Positions 25,601 through 36,903 of a stretch of 64,000 nucleotides of DNA are shown piece after piece. Source of the DNA: Streptomyces sp. NBC_01498 (GTDB lineage Bacteria > Actinomycetota > Actinomycetes > Streptomycetales > Streptomycetaceae); NCBI RefSeq assembly GCF_036327775.1, contig NZ_CP109598.1, positions 3,968,001-4,032,000 of the forward strand, given 5' to 3'. The position numbers were made by a program, and so were the translations under genes. The notes beneath the pieces were generated by a model. That model did not search any database, was not told where the DNA came from, and saw only the letters and a list, made by a program, of their open reading frames with translations. Every line of letters begins with the position of its first letter. The first letter of the stretch is position 1.

Positions 25601-25802
25601 CCTGCCGCCCCGGGCGATCTGCCCGCCCGACGGCGTGGCCCGAAATACCTTGGGCCCGCCGTCCGTTGAGGAAGCATCGCCGGGTGCGCCGCGCGCGTGC
25701 CGGGTCGTACACCCGCCCTTCGGGGTCACGTACGTGCGTCCGTCCCCGCCGGGGTACGGGCACTGCGGCGAACCGAACCTCCTCCTCAGGAAGGCACCAG
25801 CC

Positions 25803-26210
25803 ATGGCAGACGCTCTTCTCTCCGACGACCTCAAAGGGCTCCTCGACAGCACGGTCTTCGTCGCCATCGCCACCGTCCAGCCCGACGGCAGCCCCCAGGT
25901 CTCACCGGTCTGGGTGAAGCGCGACGGCGACGACCTCCTCGTCTCGACCACCGTCGGCCGCCGCAAGGAGCTGAACCTGCGCCGGGATCCGAGGGTGACG
26001 GTCCTGCTCCAGCCCTTCGACGCGCCGTACTCCTACGCGGAGATCCGCGGCACGGCCACCCTCACCACGGAGGGCGGGCAGGAGCTGATCGACGAACTGG
26101 CCGTGAAGTACACGGGCAAGACGTACGGCGAGTTCAACCCGAACGCGGCCCAGGACGACCCGCGCGTCGTCGTCCGGATAACGCCCCGCAAGGTCGTCGG
26201 CAGCATCTGA
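25803..26210 (+). CDS. PPOX-class split-barrel oxidoreductase, probably F420-dependent
   Basis: 135 residues from ATG 25803 after AGGAAGG. Split beta-barrel of the pyridoxamine-oxidase type with FVAIATVQPDGSPQVSPVWV, RRKELNLRRDPRVTVLL and YAEIRGTATL. Actinobacterial proteins of this size usually bind F420 (some FMN, haem or biliverdin). The reaction is unknown. A longer frame upstream lacks a ribosome site. Next to but not overlapping ispF and cysS. Confidence 0.88.
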   Translation: MADALLSDDLKGLLDSTVFVAIATVQPDGSPQVSPVWVKRDGDDLLVSTTVGRRKELNLRRDPRVTVLLQPFDAPYSYAEIRGTATLTTEGGQELIDELAVKYTGKTYGEFNPNAAQDDPRVVVRITPRKVVGSI

Positions 26211-26487
26211 CCTCGGAGGACCGCGAGAGCTGCGAGAGCTCCGAGAACGGCGGGGGCGGCCGGGGTGCGGGGGTGACCGGGGCCCGGGGTGGCGGGGGCG
26301 GCCACGGGCGGAGGGCCGAGCCGGCCGCCCCGCCCCGCGCGCGCCCCGTCGCTGACCGATGACGGACAGTGCCCGGCGGCCCTCCCGCACCCCTCCGAAG
26401 CGTCTGACGAGGGCCGTCCGGCGCGCGCGACGTCACGCTTCGGTGTCCCGTGTCCCCAAGGGGCCCGGGGCACCGGCTCCGGCGCAC

Positions 26488-26499
26488 TACCCTTGTCGC
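26488..26499 (+). promoter_or_regulatory. -10 element of a probably leaderless cysS transcript
   Basis: TACCCT (26488-26493), TGTCGC, then GTG 26500. Spacing supports initiation at the start codon; no ribosome site precedes it. Confidence 0.55.
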
Positions 26500-27918
<1,419 letters not shown>

Positions 27919-28301
27919 GCGGGTCGCCCGTCCTGTCCCGCGTCCGGCCCCGGGTCACGGCCCGCGCGTCCCGTCCCGTTGATCGGGTCGGTACGCGGCG
28001 GCCCGCCCTCCGTTCGTACGTGAGGTCTGCCTGCCGGGACGGGACACCGGGCGTCCGCCCTCCGGACCGACGCCGGGCCGTGGCGCCCGCCCCTCGGGAC
28101 CGACACCACGGCCTCGTGAAGGAGAATGGCGTGGCTTCCTCCTGAAGAGGCGTGGCTTCCTCCTGAGGAAGAGGCGCCGGGTGTGCCCGGTCACCGGGCC
28201 CCGGCCGGGCCCCGATTGTGCTGTCCGGCCGCGGGGCTGCACACTCACGTGAGCGAAGTGACGTCCTCACGCACCGACGAGAGCAACGAAACAGGTAGGT
28301 C
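27919..28301. other. Gap cysS/rlmB with duplicated 18-mer
   Basis: GGCGTGGCTTCCTCCTGA occurs at 28128-28145 and 28149-28166 (21-bp period), followed by GC-rich inverted repeats around 28170-28215. No gene is supported. Confidence 0.55.
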
Positions 28302-29252
28302 ATGGCCGGGAACAGCCAACGCAGGAACCGCCGCACGTCCAACAAGAAGGGCGCGCAGGTCGGCAGCGGTGGCAAGCGGCGCCGCGGCCTGGAGGGCAAG
28401 GGCCCGACCCCGCCCGCGTCCGCCCGCAAGGGCCATGTGAAGAACCGCGTCTCCAACGCCAAGGCCAAGCTCACGGCCCGCCGCCAGGTCGCCCGTCGCG
28501 GCGGCAAGGGCAGCAGCGAGCTGGTCGTCGGCCGCAACCCGGTCTTCGAGGCCCTGCGCGACGGCGTCCCGGCGACGACGCTCTACGTACAGCAGTACAT
28601 CGAGAACGACGAGCGTGTCCGCGAGGCCCTTCAGCTCGCGGCCGACCGCGGCGGCATCCACCTGATGGAGGCCCCCCGCGCCGAACTCGACCGCATGACC
28701 AACGGCCTCAACCACCAGGGCCTGGTGCTCCAGGTCCCGCCGTACGAGTACGCGCACCCCGAGGACCTGGCCGCCGCCGCGTTCGACGACGGCGAGGACC
28801 CGCTGATCGTCGCGCTCGACGGCATCACCGACCCGCGCAACCTCGGCGCCGTCGTCCGTTCCGTCACCGCCTTCGGCGGTCACGGCGTCGTCGTCCCCGA
28901 GCGCCGCGCCGCCGGGATGACCGCCGGAGCGTGGAAGACCTCGGCCGGCACGGCCGCCCGTACGCCCGTCGCGCGTGCCACCAACCTGACGCGGGCGCTG
29001 GAGAGTTACCAGAAGGCGGGTCTGACCGTCGTCGGTCTCGCCGCGGACGGCGACACCGAGGTCGGGGACCTCCCGGCGCTCGGCGGCCCGGTCGTGATCG
29101 TGGTCGGCAGCGAGGGCAAGGGACTGTCCCGGCTGGTCGGCGAGACCTGCGACTTCCGGGTGCGCATCGCGATGCCGGGCGGCGCCGAGTCGCTGAACGC
29201 CGGTGTCGCGGCGGGCGTGGTGCTGTACGAGGCGGCCCGCAGGCGCGCCTGA
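28302..29252 (+). CDS. rlmB: 23S rRNA 2'-O-ribose methyltransferase (SpoU/TrmH type, RlmB)
   Basis: 316 residues. A basic disordered start (about 1-68, rich in Lys/Arg/Gly) is followed by the SpoU substrate-binding domain ([14 protein letters not shown]) and the knotted SPOUT catalytic domain with motif 1 [15 protein letters not shown], motif 2 [10 protein letters not shown] and motif 3 [20 protein letters not shown]. It methylates G2251 in E. coli; the target here is by homology. Neighbour order cysS-rlmB is standard in the genus. Confidence 0.94.
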   Translation: MAGNSQRRNRRTSNKKGAQVGSGGKRRRGLEGKGPTPPASARKGHVKNRVSNAKAKLTARRQVARRGGKGSSELVVGRNPVFEALRDGVPATTLYVQQYIENDERVREALQLAADRGGIHLMEAPRAELDRMTNGLNHQGLVLQVPPYEYAHPEDLAAAAFDDGEDPLIVALDGITDPRNLGAVVRSVTAFGGHGVVVPERRAAGMTAGAWKTSAGTAARTPVARATNLTRALESYQKAGLTVVGLAADGDTEVGDLPALGGPVVIVVGSEGKGLSRLVGETCDFRVRIAMPGGAESLNAGVAAGVVLYEAARRRA

Positions 29253-29417
29253 GCACCCCGCCCGCGCGAGCACCCTCCACGCACCCGGCCACCCGGCCGT
29301 CCGCCCCGCCGGATGGGGGCACCTTCGTACGGATGTCCCCATCCCGGCACTCTTGACGGGCCTCGGACATTTCCGGGCTTGTCAAGGCAGTGTCCTAAAC
29401 ACAAGTCACTCGGTTAG

Positions 29418-31223
29418 ATGAGTGTGGACACCAGAACGCCCCGGCCCGGGTTCGACGAACAGCCCCCGCTGAGCATGGTCAAGGTGGACTGCGATCCCGC
29501 GCAGGTCATCGTGAACCACGCCAGTTTCCGGGTGAGGCTCGCATCCAGTCAGCGCCCCAGCCCCGCACGCGCCATCGCGGACACCGCGCGGATTCCCGCG
29601 ATGAGCGGCGGCGGAGGCGCGGCGCGCCGCCGGGCCCCCGTCGTGTGGAGCGGCAGGTCGGCACCGGGCGACCTCGGAGCCACCGGGCTCCTCCAGGCCG
29701 TACGGAACTCCTCCGTGACCGCCGGCGCGGCGGGCCTCGCCGACGGCCCGCGCGGCCCCTACGGGGACGGGGGAGCGACCGGCTCCACCCAGGTCATCCC
29801 CAGGATCGGCCTGGGCGAGGACACCATGCCGACCCCGCGCGTTCCGCAGCCCGGCGGGCCGCGCTCCGACGGACCGCTGCTGCCGCCGATGCGCCGGGCC
29901 GTGGGCGCGTACGACGCCCCGCCGGAGTCCGACACGTACGGCGGCGGCACGGCCGACCCGTACGACACGGCCGACACGTACGGGGCGCGCCACCGGGGCG
30001 CGCACGACGACCGCGACGACGAGCAGTACGAGTACGAGCGCGCCGAGGGCCGGTACGGCGAAGGCCGCGGCTACGAGGGACACCACGACGGCGACCCGCG
30101 CGGACGGCGCTACGACCTCTCGGCCTCCGAGGCCGCCGTACGGCACGCCTACTACCCCGGCCGCCGCATGAACCTCGGAGTGGTGCTCCTGCCGCTCCGC
30201 GTCTTCCTCGGGCTCATCTCCATCTACGCGGGCATGGGCAAGCTCTGCGACCCCGTCTACTTCGACGGCGGCAAGCGCGGCTCCATGGTCACCTGGCTCA
30301 CCTCGCTCCAGCCGTGGGCCCTGGCCGAACCGCTGCGCGACTTCGCCCTCTCGCACCCCGTCGGCGCCGGGCTGAGCGTCGCGTTCCTCCAGGTCCTCGC
30401 CGGTGTGCTGACCGTCCTCGGTCTGTGGCAGCGGCTCGCGGCCTGTTTCGGCGCGCTGCTCTCGGCCGCGCTGATCCTCACGGTGAGCTGGCGCACCGTC
30501 CCCGCGTACGACGCGCCCGACATCATCTATCTGGCCGCCTGGTCCCCGCTGATCATCGCGGGCGCGCCCGTCTACTCGGTGGACGGCCGCCTCGCGGGCG
30601 AAGCATGGCGCAAGCTCGGTCCGCGCACGCCGCTCAGGGACCTGCGGCGCCGGGTACTGCGGCGTGGCGCGGTCGTCGCGACCGTCGTCATCGGCCTGAC
30701 GCTGCTCGTCGGCTCGATCCTCGGCGGAGCCGTACGGTCCTCGGAGATGGTGACCGTGCCCGGACCGAACAACCCGGTCAACCAGCTGCCCGGCTCGCCG
30801 CTTCCGCAGAAGTCCGGCGGGAGCAGCGCGTCCGGTGAGCCCACGGGCGAGGCCCGGCGGAGCGGCGGCAGCGCCGCGCCGTCGGCCGGCCGGACCAGCG
30901 GCCCGGAGGCCGAGCGGTCGGCGCCCGGCGAGACCCCGGCGGGCGAGCCGGACCGCAGGTCGACGGGCGGGCGGCCCAGCCAGTCGCAGGGCACGGGCCA
31001 GGCGCCTCCCGGGACCTCGCAGCAGGCGCCCCCGCCGTCGAGCAGCCAGGGCCCCGCGACGAGCGGCGGCTCGACGGGCGGCGCCGGCCAGGGCGGCGGC
31101 ACGACCGGCGGGGGCGACGGCGGCGGCACCACGGGCGGCGGCGGTGGCGGTGGCGGCGGGGGAGGCTCCTCCACCGGCGGCGCCGGCGGCGCCAAGAACC
31201 CGATCGGCGGCCTGCTCGGCTGA
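29418..31223 (+). CDS. DoxX-family membrane protein with long flexible ends
   Basis: 601 residues. A disordered N-terminus (about 1-245, rich in Gly/Asp/Tyr/Arg) precedes four DoxX helices (about 250-400; LRVFLGLISIYAGMGKL, FLQVLAGVLTVLGLWQRL, LLSAALILTVSWRTV and IIYLAAWSPLIIAGAPVY). A further helix near 420 (VVATVVIGLTLLVGSI) is followed by a Pro/Ser then poly-Gly tail of about 150 residues. DoxX proteins are linked to respiratory and redox membranes. The tail looks extracytoplasmic. Function of the extensions unknown. Confidence 0.85.
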   Translation: MSVDTRTPRPGFDEQPPLSMVKVDCDPAQVIVNHASFRVRLASSQRPSPARAIADTARIPAMSGGGGAARRRAPVVWSGRSAPGDLGATGLLQAVRNSSVTAGAAGLADGPRGPYGDGGATGSTQVIPRIGLGEDTMPTPRVPQPGGPRSDGPLLPPMRRAVGAYDAPPESDTYGGGTADPYDTADTYGARHRGAHDDRDDEQYEYERAEGRYGEGRGYEGHHDGDPRGRRYDLSASEAAVRHAYYPGRRMNLGVVLLPLRVFLGLISIYAGMGKLCDPVYFDGGKRGSMVTWLTSLQPWALAEPLRDFALSHPVGAGLSVAFLQVLAGVLTVLGLWQRLAACFGALLSAALILTVSWRTVPAYDAPDIIYLAAWSPLIIAGAPVYSVDGRLAGEAWRKLGPRTPLRDLRRRVLRRGAVVATVVIGLTLLVGSILGGAVRSSEMVTVPGPNNPVNQLPGSPLPQKSGGSSASGEPTGEARRSGGSAAPSAGRTSGPEAERSAPGETPAGEPDRRSTGGRPSQSQGTGQAPPGTSQQAPPPSSSQGPATSGGSTGGAGQGGGTTGGGDGGGTTGGGGGGGGGGGSSTGGAGGAKNPIGGLLG

Positions 31224-31541
31224 GGAGCCGAGGAAGCCGAAGAAGGCACATACGAGGGCGGCCACCCGGTGGGACCGGGTGGCCGCCCTCGTACACGCTG
31301 TGGGCCCGCCTACGGGCCTGAGACGCCTGTTACGGCTCCGGGAGTCGTGGGAGCCGCGCCCGCACGGCTGCGGCCCGCACAGGACCTCTCAGGGGCTGCC
31401 GGGGGCTTCCGGGGAGTGTCGGTGCCGGGGATCCGGCCCACGGAGCGCACGTACGGTGCGAACGCCGCACCAACTCGCCGCCCTCGACTGCTCAGCGCCT
31501 CAACGCCTCAATGCCTTGACGGCGCGAGGGCCCCCAACGGA
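31224..31541. other. Convergent gap DoxX gene/nucleotidyltransferase
   Basis: 318 bp. Apart from the strong hairpin at 31251-31293 nothing coding is seen; CTCAGCGCCTCAACGCCTCA near 31490-31510 is a short near-repeat close to the nucleotidyltransferase stop. Confidence 0.5.
31251..31293. terminator. Perfect 20-bp hairpin terminator with 3-nt loop
   Basis: Arms 31251-31270 and 31274-31293 pair at all 20 positions around a GGG loop. Between convergent genes, so it can end both transcripts. Confidence 0.92.
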
Positions 31542-32258
31542 TCAACTCCCCGAGGAGGCCAGTTCCTTGGCGGCCTCGGTGAGGTCCTTCGCGGTGTCGA
31601 TGGCCCGCCAGTACGCGCCCTGCGGCAGCGGGAAGCCCGCCAGCCGCCGCTCGCGCGCCAGCCGGGGAAAGGTCGTCCGCTCGTGGTCGCCCCGCTCGGG
31701 CAGCAGGTCCGTGAAGGCCGAAGAGAACACGTACACACCGGCGTTGATCAGATAGGGCGACGGCGGCGACTCGATGAAGTCCAGGACATGGCCGAACTCG
31801 TCGGTCTCCACGGCGCCCCAGGGGATGCGCGGCCGGGCGAGGGCGAGCGTCGCCGTGGCGTCGCGCTCGGCGTGGAACGCGGCCATCTCGCGCAGCGAGA
31901 AACGGGTCCAGATGTCGCCGTTGGTGGCGTACCAGGGCTGCCCGGGTTCCGGCAGCCGTGCGGCGGCGTGCTTGAGGCCGCCGCCGCGCCCCAGCGGCTC
32001 GTTCTCCACCACGGTCGTGACACGCAGCGGGAGTTCCGACGCGTCCAGCCACTCCTGGAGCACCTCGGCGAGATGGCCGCACGAGACCACGGCGTCGGTG
32101 ACGCCCTCGGCGGCCAGCCAGGCGAGCTGATGGCCGATGATCGGGGTCCCTGTGCCGGGGATCTCGACCATCGGCTTGGGACGGTCGTCGGTGTACGGGC
32201 GCAGCCGCGACCCCTGGCCGCCCGCGAGGACCACGGCCTGCGTCGGAAACGTATGCAT
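31542..32258 (-). CDS. Sugar-phosphate nucleotidyltransferase
   Basis: 238 residues from ATG 32258. Nucleotide-binding signature VVLAGGQGSRLRPYTDDRPK (about 9-28), then KPMVEIPG, NGDIWTRF with the metal-binding Asp, and GAVETDEFGHV. Family members make NDP-sugars (GDP-mannose or glucose types); the nucleotide and sugar cannot be told apart here. An upstream continuation of the frame to 32930 overlaps the secreted-protein gene and is spurious. It may share a transcript with the next gene upstream (38-bp gap). Confidence 0.9.
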   Translation of the reverse strand: MHTFPTQAVVLAGGQGSRLRPYTDDRPKPMVEIPGTGTPIIGHQLAWLAAEGVTDAVVSCGHLAEVLQEWLDASELPLRVTTVVENEPLGRGGGLKHAAARLPEPGQPWYATNGDIWTRFSLREMAAFHAERDATATLALARPRIPWGAVETDEFGHVLDFIESPPSPYLINAGVYVFSSAFTDLLPERGDHERTTFPRLARERRLAGFPLPQGAYWRAIDTAKDLTEAAKELASSGS

Positions 32259-32296
32259 GCCGTGAACGATAGGCGGGGCGGTCGGGGGGCCGGTGC

Positions 32297-32719
32297 TCAG
32301 TTCCCCGCGGTCTGCTGGGAGACCCCGTAGGCGAACGAGGTGTCGCACACGGGGCGGGAGAACGACTGGGCGCGGGTGGGACCGTAGTGCGCGACGGCGG
32401 CGCGGCCGAGCGCGCGGGCCAGGGACATGCAGTGCTTGGCGAGCGAGGGGCGCTCCTCGACCTGGCGCTGGAGGTGGGTGAGGGCGATCCCCGGGTCCTT
32501 CTCCTGGAGCTCCACGAGCAGCTTGTCGCGGAGGACGTCGTGCGGGGCGCGGGACTTGGCGCGTACGGAGGCGCTGTCCGAGGAGGCGGTGAGGATCTGC
32601 GCCTCGGAGCTCTTGGCCGCCCAGGGGACGGTCGCGACCGCGAGGGTCCCGGAGAGCACGAGGACGACGGGCAGGACAAGGGCGAGAGATCGGCCGATTC
32701 GGCGGGCTGTGTGAGTCAC
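32297..32719 (-). CDS. Small secreted protein, conserved hypothetical
   Basis: 140 residues from GTG 32719. Signal peptide (about 1-34, ending in TVPWAAK) and a helical mature part with two cysteines (KHCMSLARAL and PVCDTSFAYG) that could form one disulfide. No known domain recognised. Same strand as and just upstream of the nucleotidyltransferase. Confidence 0.75.
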   Translation of the reverse strand: MTHTARRIGRSLALVLPVVLVLSGTLAVATVPWAAKSSEAQILTASSDSASVRAKSRAPHDVLRDKLLVELQEKDPGIALTHLQRQVEERPSLAKHCMSLARALGRAAVAHYGPTRAQSFSRPVCDTSFAYGVSQQTAGN

Positions 32720-32934
32720 GCAGGCGAGCGTAGCGCTCAGTGATGATTTGGCGACATTTAGTCACTCGGGTGAGGGATGGTTCGACGGGTCTTTTCGATT
32801 CGGGTGTTGACGAACGCGAATCGAAATGGCCGATGTGCCGGGGTATTTGGCCGGTCGGGCGGAGGGCCGGCGGAGCGATTCCCGGGGTGCGGTGGGGGCG
32901 CCGGGGAGTGTCGGGGAGTGTCGGACGCAAACGA

Positions 32935-32962
32935 ACGGCCCCGCACCGAGGTGCGGGGCCGT
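32935..32962 (-). terminator. 12-bp hairpin terminator of msiK
   Basis: ACGGCCCCGCAC (32935-32946) and GTGCGGGGCCGT (32951-32962) with a 4-nt CGAG loop, 15 bp after the msiK stop. Outer ACGAAC/GTTCGT arms add a second layer. Confidence 0.88.
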
Positions 32963-32977
32963 CGTACGTTCGTCGGG

Positions 32978-34111
<1,134 letters not shown>

Positions 34112-34317
34112 GGTGATACGGCCCCTTCACCGGCAGGAACGTGCCGGACGATCCGAGTAAAGGAATGGTTCCCCCGCCGTGGGGCGGAGGATGGGTCTAG
34201 TCCACCTGGATGAACTTTGGGGTGACGGTACCCCGTGGCGCGCCGTCTGTCAGTAGCCGCACCACGACGGAATTCCCGACGGCCCGGTGATCGACGCCGG
34301 TTATAGTTGCCCCGCGC

Positions 34318-34391
34318 GCCTCCTTAGCTCAGCTGGCCAGAGCAACGCACTTGTAATGCGTAGGTCGTCGGTTCGAATCCGACAGGGGGCT
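34318..34391 (+). tRNA. tRNA-Thr (anticodon TGT)
   Basis: 74 nt. Acceptor GCCTCCT/AGGGGGC with one G-U, D-arm AGCTCAGCTGGCCAGAGC, anticodon stem ACGCA/TGCGT with loop CTTGTAA, T-arm GTCGG-TTCGAAT-CCGAC, discriminator T; CCA not encoded. Its 3' half (from the anticodon loop) is repeated at 46828-46870, marking it as an integration site. Confidence 0.97.
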
Positions 34392-34392
34392 C
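34350..34392. repeat. Left attachment site (attL), 43-bp direct repeat in tRNA-Thr
   Basis: Bases 34350-34392 are identical to 46828-46870 and differ immediately outside both ends. The repeat starts in the anticodon loop and ends one base past the tRNA, as for tyrosine-integrase elements. Confidence 0.9.
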
Positions 34393-34398
34393 CGGAAG

Positions 34399-34434
34399 GC
34401 CCCAGGACTCACTCGTCGTGACCTGGGGCTTTTT
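34399..34434 (+). terminator. tRNA-proximal terminator carried by the island
   Basis: GCCCCAGG (34399-34406) / CCTGGGGC (34422-34429) followed by TTTTT. Similar to, but not the same as, the terminator after attR, so the island brought its own. Confidence 0.88.
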
Positions 34435-34496
34435 CTTGTTCTTTGCCTTGAGCCGTAGCGCTCGACCGGCTCGGCGGACTGCGGTTGGGGCCGCCG

Positions 34497-34534
34497 GTGG
34501 ACACGCGTGCAGAGGGCGTGCAGAGCGGTGGACA
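34497..34534. other. Two GTGGACA motifs near the left island end
   Basis: GTGGACA at 34497-34503 and 34528-34534; the same heptamer recurs near the right end (46692, 46703). They are placed where integrase arm sites would be expected, which is speculative. The rest of 34435-34704 holds only the upstream region of the 34705 gene. Confidence 0.3.
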
Positions 34535-34704
34535 AGCAGGCGCGTGGGAAGCCGGGCCATCCCACCAGTGGCGATGGGGCTGGGATGCGGTGCGCGTCGG
34601 GCTGCTGGCAGCAGGGCTGTTGTGGAGGGTTCCCATAAATCGAGGAAGCCGCGACGGCGGCTGATGGAGAGTCGGCCGGGAAGATCGCTACAGGGGAGCT
34701 GGTC

Positions 34705-35526
34705 GTGAACGTTATGGGCTTCGATGCCGGGGTCGGGGACTTCACCCTCGTCGTCCGGGAGGAGAGCGTCCTCCTCCTCGGGGGCATGGGCACGATCTGC
34801 CTTCAGATGGGGTTGGACGTCAAAGCCCCGCCTGCCAAGGAGGCCGGCAGGTTCCTCGTGCTGCAAGCCGACCTCTACGGCATCCAGGGCTCGTACCAGC
34901 GAACTCTCATCAGCCGGGTGACGGAGATGCTTCCGTTTACGCCCGAGACCGGCATCGAGCGCCCTGTCCTGAAGTTCTTGATCACCGCCCCTCAGCTCCA
35001 CGCGATCAACGAGGCCCGTGAGGGAGACCTGCGTATGGAGCTGGAGGTGACGGGGACGCTGCCCCAGGCGGTCGGCTACCCCGGTAGTTCGACCGAGGTA
35101 TTGCATCTCAGCGTTGCCAAGAGCCGCTGGATTGATCAGATCAACGCTCTCGGTCCCTCGGTCGCCTTCGAGATGCGGGTGCCCTTTCCGTTGGAGGACG
35201 ACCCCAGGGCCGAGGCGGCTCAGCACCTGCGGTCCGCACGGCGTCGACTCCTTGAGGACGACATCGACGGAGCGATCCTGGAGGCCCGCCGCACCCTGGA
35301 GTGGATCAAGGATCACAGCGGCTGGGGATGGCCGGGCAACAAGGACAGGCGCCAGCGCTCCCAGGATGAACGCTGGGCTGGGATCCGGCTTGCCGTAGAA
35401 GACCAGACGAGCGCCTCGGTCCACAAGGACGCTGTCACCTCCGAATTCAAGTACGGCGCGGACGAGGCGAAGGCACTGATCAGCATTGCCGCCGCGCTGC
35501 TGACAGTGGTCGACAAGCCCGTCTAA
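34705..35526 (+). CDS. Island hypothetical protein
   Basis: 273 residues from GTG 34705 (GGGGAG upstream; ATG 34714 possible). The first half (about 1-165) is beta-rich without known motifs (FTLVVREESVLLLGG, RPVLKFLITAPQLHAI). The second half is helical (ARRRLLEDDIDGAILEARRT and EAKALISIAAALLTVVDK) and could be an oligomerisation or HEPN-like bundle, but the catalytic pattern is not clear. No signal peptide. Its stop codon TAA (35524-35526) is the left target duplication of the IS. Function not recognised. Confidence 0.75.
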   Translation: MNVMGFDAGVGDFTLVVREESVLLLGGMGTICLQMGLDVKAPPAKEAGRFLVLQADLYGIQGSYQRTLISRVTEMLPFTPETGIERPVLKFLITAPQLHAINEAREGDLRMELEVTGTLPQAVGYPGSSTEVLHLSVAKSRWIDQINALGPSVAFEMRVPFPLEDDPRAEAAQHLRSARRRLLEDDIDGAILEARRTLEWIKDHSGWGWPGNKDRRQRSQDERWAGIRLAVEDQTSASVHKDAVTSEFKYGADEAKALISIAAALLTVVDKPV

Positions 35527-36574
35527 CGAGCTCGTGCATGGTTGGCGGTAGCGCATCGGAACCGTGATCGTTGATCATGGTGAGTGTGGTGGGGAATCGG
35601 GCTCGTGCGGCAATCATCCGCAGCAAGCGCATCACCGGGCTGACGCCCGACGTGATCGCTGAACTCGTCGCTGAGATCGGTCCGTTGTGGCACGAGCGTC
35701 ACCAGGCGGCACTCGCCGCGCGCTCTCGTCGTCGCGCCGTGGGCGCCGGGGCCAGGCACAAACTGGTCTTCGTCGACCGACTGCTGGCCACACTGGTGCA
35801 CCTCCGCCACGGTGCCACGCACGACGTGCTGGCCTGCTGGTTCGGTGTCGACCGCTCCACCATCACGCGCGCAATCGGTGAAGTACGGCCCCTGCTGGCC
35901 GTGCGCGGCTGCACGATCGCCCCTGGCCATCGGCTGCGCACACTCGCCGAGGTCATCGATCACCTCGGTACCGACGGCGGCACCGGGATCATCGACGGGA
36001 CCGAGGTCCGGGTGCGCTGTCCGGCCGCCGGGCGCAAGGACCGGGAGAAGTTCATCTCCGGGAAGAACAAGCAAAACGCCGTCAAGTCGATGGTCGTCAC
36101 GGACGCCGAGGGGCGGCTGCTGTTCTGCAGCCCGGCCGAGCCGGCCAGCTGCGCGGACATCACACATGCCCGGAAGTTGGGCCTGGTCAGGCTCCTCACC
36201 GAGGGACCGGCCGTGGAGATCCTGGCGGACGCCGGCTATCAGGGACTGGGCACGCAGACCGGCGGGCGCGTGGTGACGCCGCCGCATCGCAAGTTCAAGA
36301 AGAACGCCCCGGACTGGTACGAGGAGATGCACGAGCCTCAGCGCAAGGCCCACTCCTCACGACGTATCCAGGTCGAGCACGGCATCGGCCACCTCAAGAA
36401 CTGGCGATCCCTCGCCCGCCACCACGGCCGCCGCGAGCACATGAGCGACATCATCCAATCCGTCGCCGGACTGCTCTCGCACCAGCAGGTCGCCACGGCG
36501 AGCGGTACGCGAACGTGAACACATCCCCCGACCCTCGGCTCTCGACGCGCTACCGCCAACCATGCACGAGCTCG
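35527..36574. mobile_element. Complete IS5-group insertion sequence, 1,048 bp
   Basis: Perfect 28-bp terminal inverted repeats (35527-35554 and 36547-36574; outer end CGAGCTCGTGCATGG) flanked by a 3-bp target duplication TAA (35524-35526 and 36575-36577). One transposase gene on the plus strand. Intact ends and TSD imply recent insertion. Confidence 0.93.
35577..36518 (+). CDS. IS5-family DDE transposase
   Basis: 313 residues. N-terminal HTH_Tnp_4-like domain (LRHGATHDVLACWFGVDRST) and DDE_Tnp_4 catalytic core with D in IIDGTEVRV, D in ILADAGYQG and E in VEHGIGHLKNW. Single frame, no programmed shift needed. ATG 35577 chosen; a TTG two codons upstream is possible. The gene is flanked by perfect IRs and looks active. 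Confidence 0.93.
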   Translation: MVSVVGNRARAAIIRSKRITGLTPDVIAELVAEIGPLWHERHQAALAARSRRRAVGAGARHKLVFVDRLLATLVHLRHGATHDVLACWFGVDRSTITRAIGEVRPLLAVRGCTIAPGHRLRTLAEVIDHLGTDGGTGIIDGTEVRVRCPAAGRKDREKFISGKNKQNAVKSMVVTDAEGRLLFCSPAEPASCADITHARKLGLVRLLTEGPAVEILADAGYQGLGTQTGGRVVTPPHRKFKKNAPDWYEEMHEPQRKAHSSRRIQVEHGIGHLKNWRSLARHHGRREHMSDIIQSVAGLLSHQQVATASGTRT

Positions 36575-36646
36575 TAAAGCGTGTTGCAGAAGGCTGTGGG
36601 GCGGGTATTTCTTCTGTATGGGTGGGGTGTTGCGGGCTGAGCCGTT

Positions 36647-36760
36647 GTGGGTGAAACGTTCACCGGGCTGCGGATGCGGCAGTTCGACCGGCTACTGAGG
36701 GTCGTGCGGGAGCGTGGTGGGAATGGGCCCGGCGGGGCCGGCCGTGGGGCTTGGCTGATC
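36647..36760 (+). pseudogene. N-terminal fragment of another IS5-like transposase
   Basis: The translation GETFTGLRMRQFDRLLRVVR followed by ERGGNGPGG resembles the start of a different Streptomyces IS5-type transposase (FTGL..QFD.LV.VVR.RGGDGPGG). The similarity then ends and no DDE motifs follow. A truncated relic lying next to the intact IS. Confidence 0.55.
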
Positions 36761-36814
36761 ACGATCACGGCGGCGCGTTGCGGTGACGAGGTTGACCTGT
36801 CCATCCGGGCAGAA

Positions 36815-36847
36815 CTCTGCCCCACCACTTCAGGTGGTGGGGCAGAG
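36815..36847 (-). terminator. 14-bp hairpin after the candidate immunity gene
   Basis: CTCTGCCCCACCAC (36815-36828) and GTGGTGGGGCAGAG (36834-36847), loop TTCAG. Located 56 bp past the stop of the minus-strand membrane gene. Confidence 0.85.
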
Positions 36848-36903
36848 CTGCGCGCAGTTATCGACGTCGGTCTGTATAGGCCCGCCCTTCTGGTGCGAGC
36901 GGG

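Larger units (their letters stand above)
36519..36903. other. Gap with IS right end, IS remnant and terminator
   Basis: 385 bp that hold the right IR (36547-36574), the transposase fragment at 36647-36760 and the hairpin at 36815-36847. No intact gene. Confidence 0.6.

Noticed and set aside
29406..31265. 619-residue minus frame opposite the DoxX gene
   Set aside because: Low-complexity shadow; the plus-strand protein has clear membrane helices.
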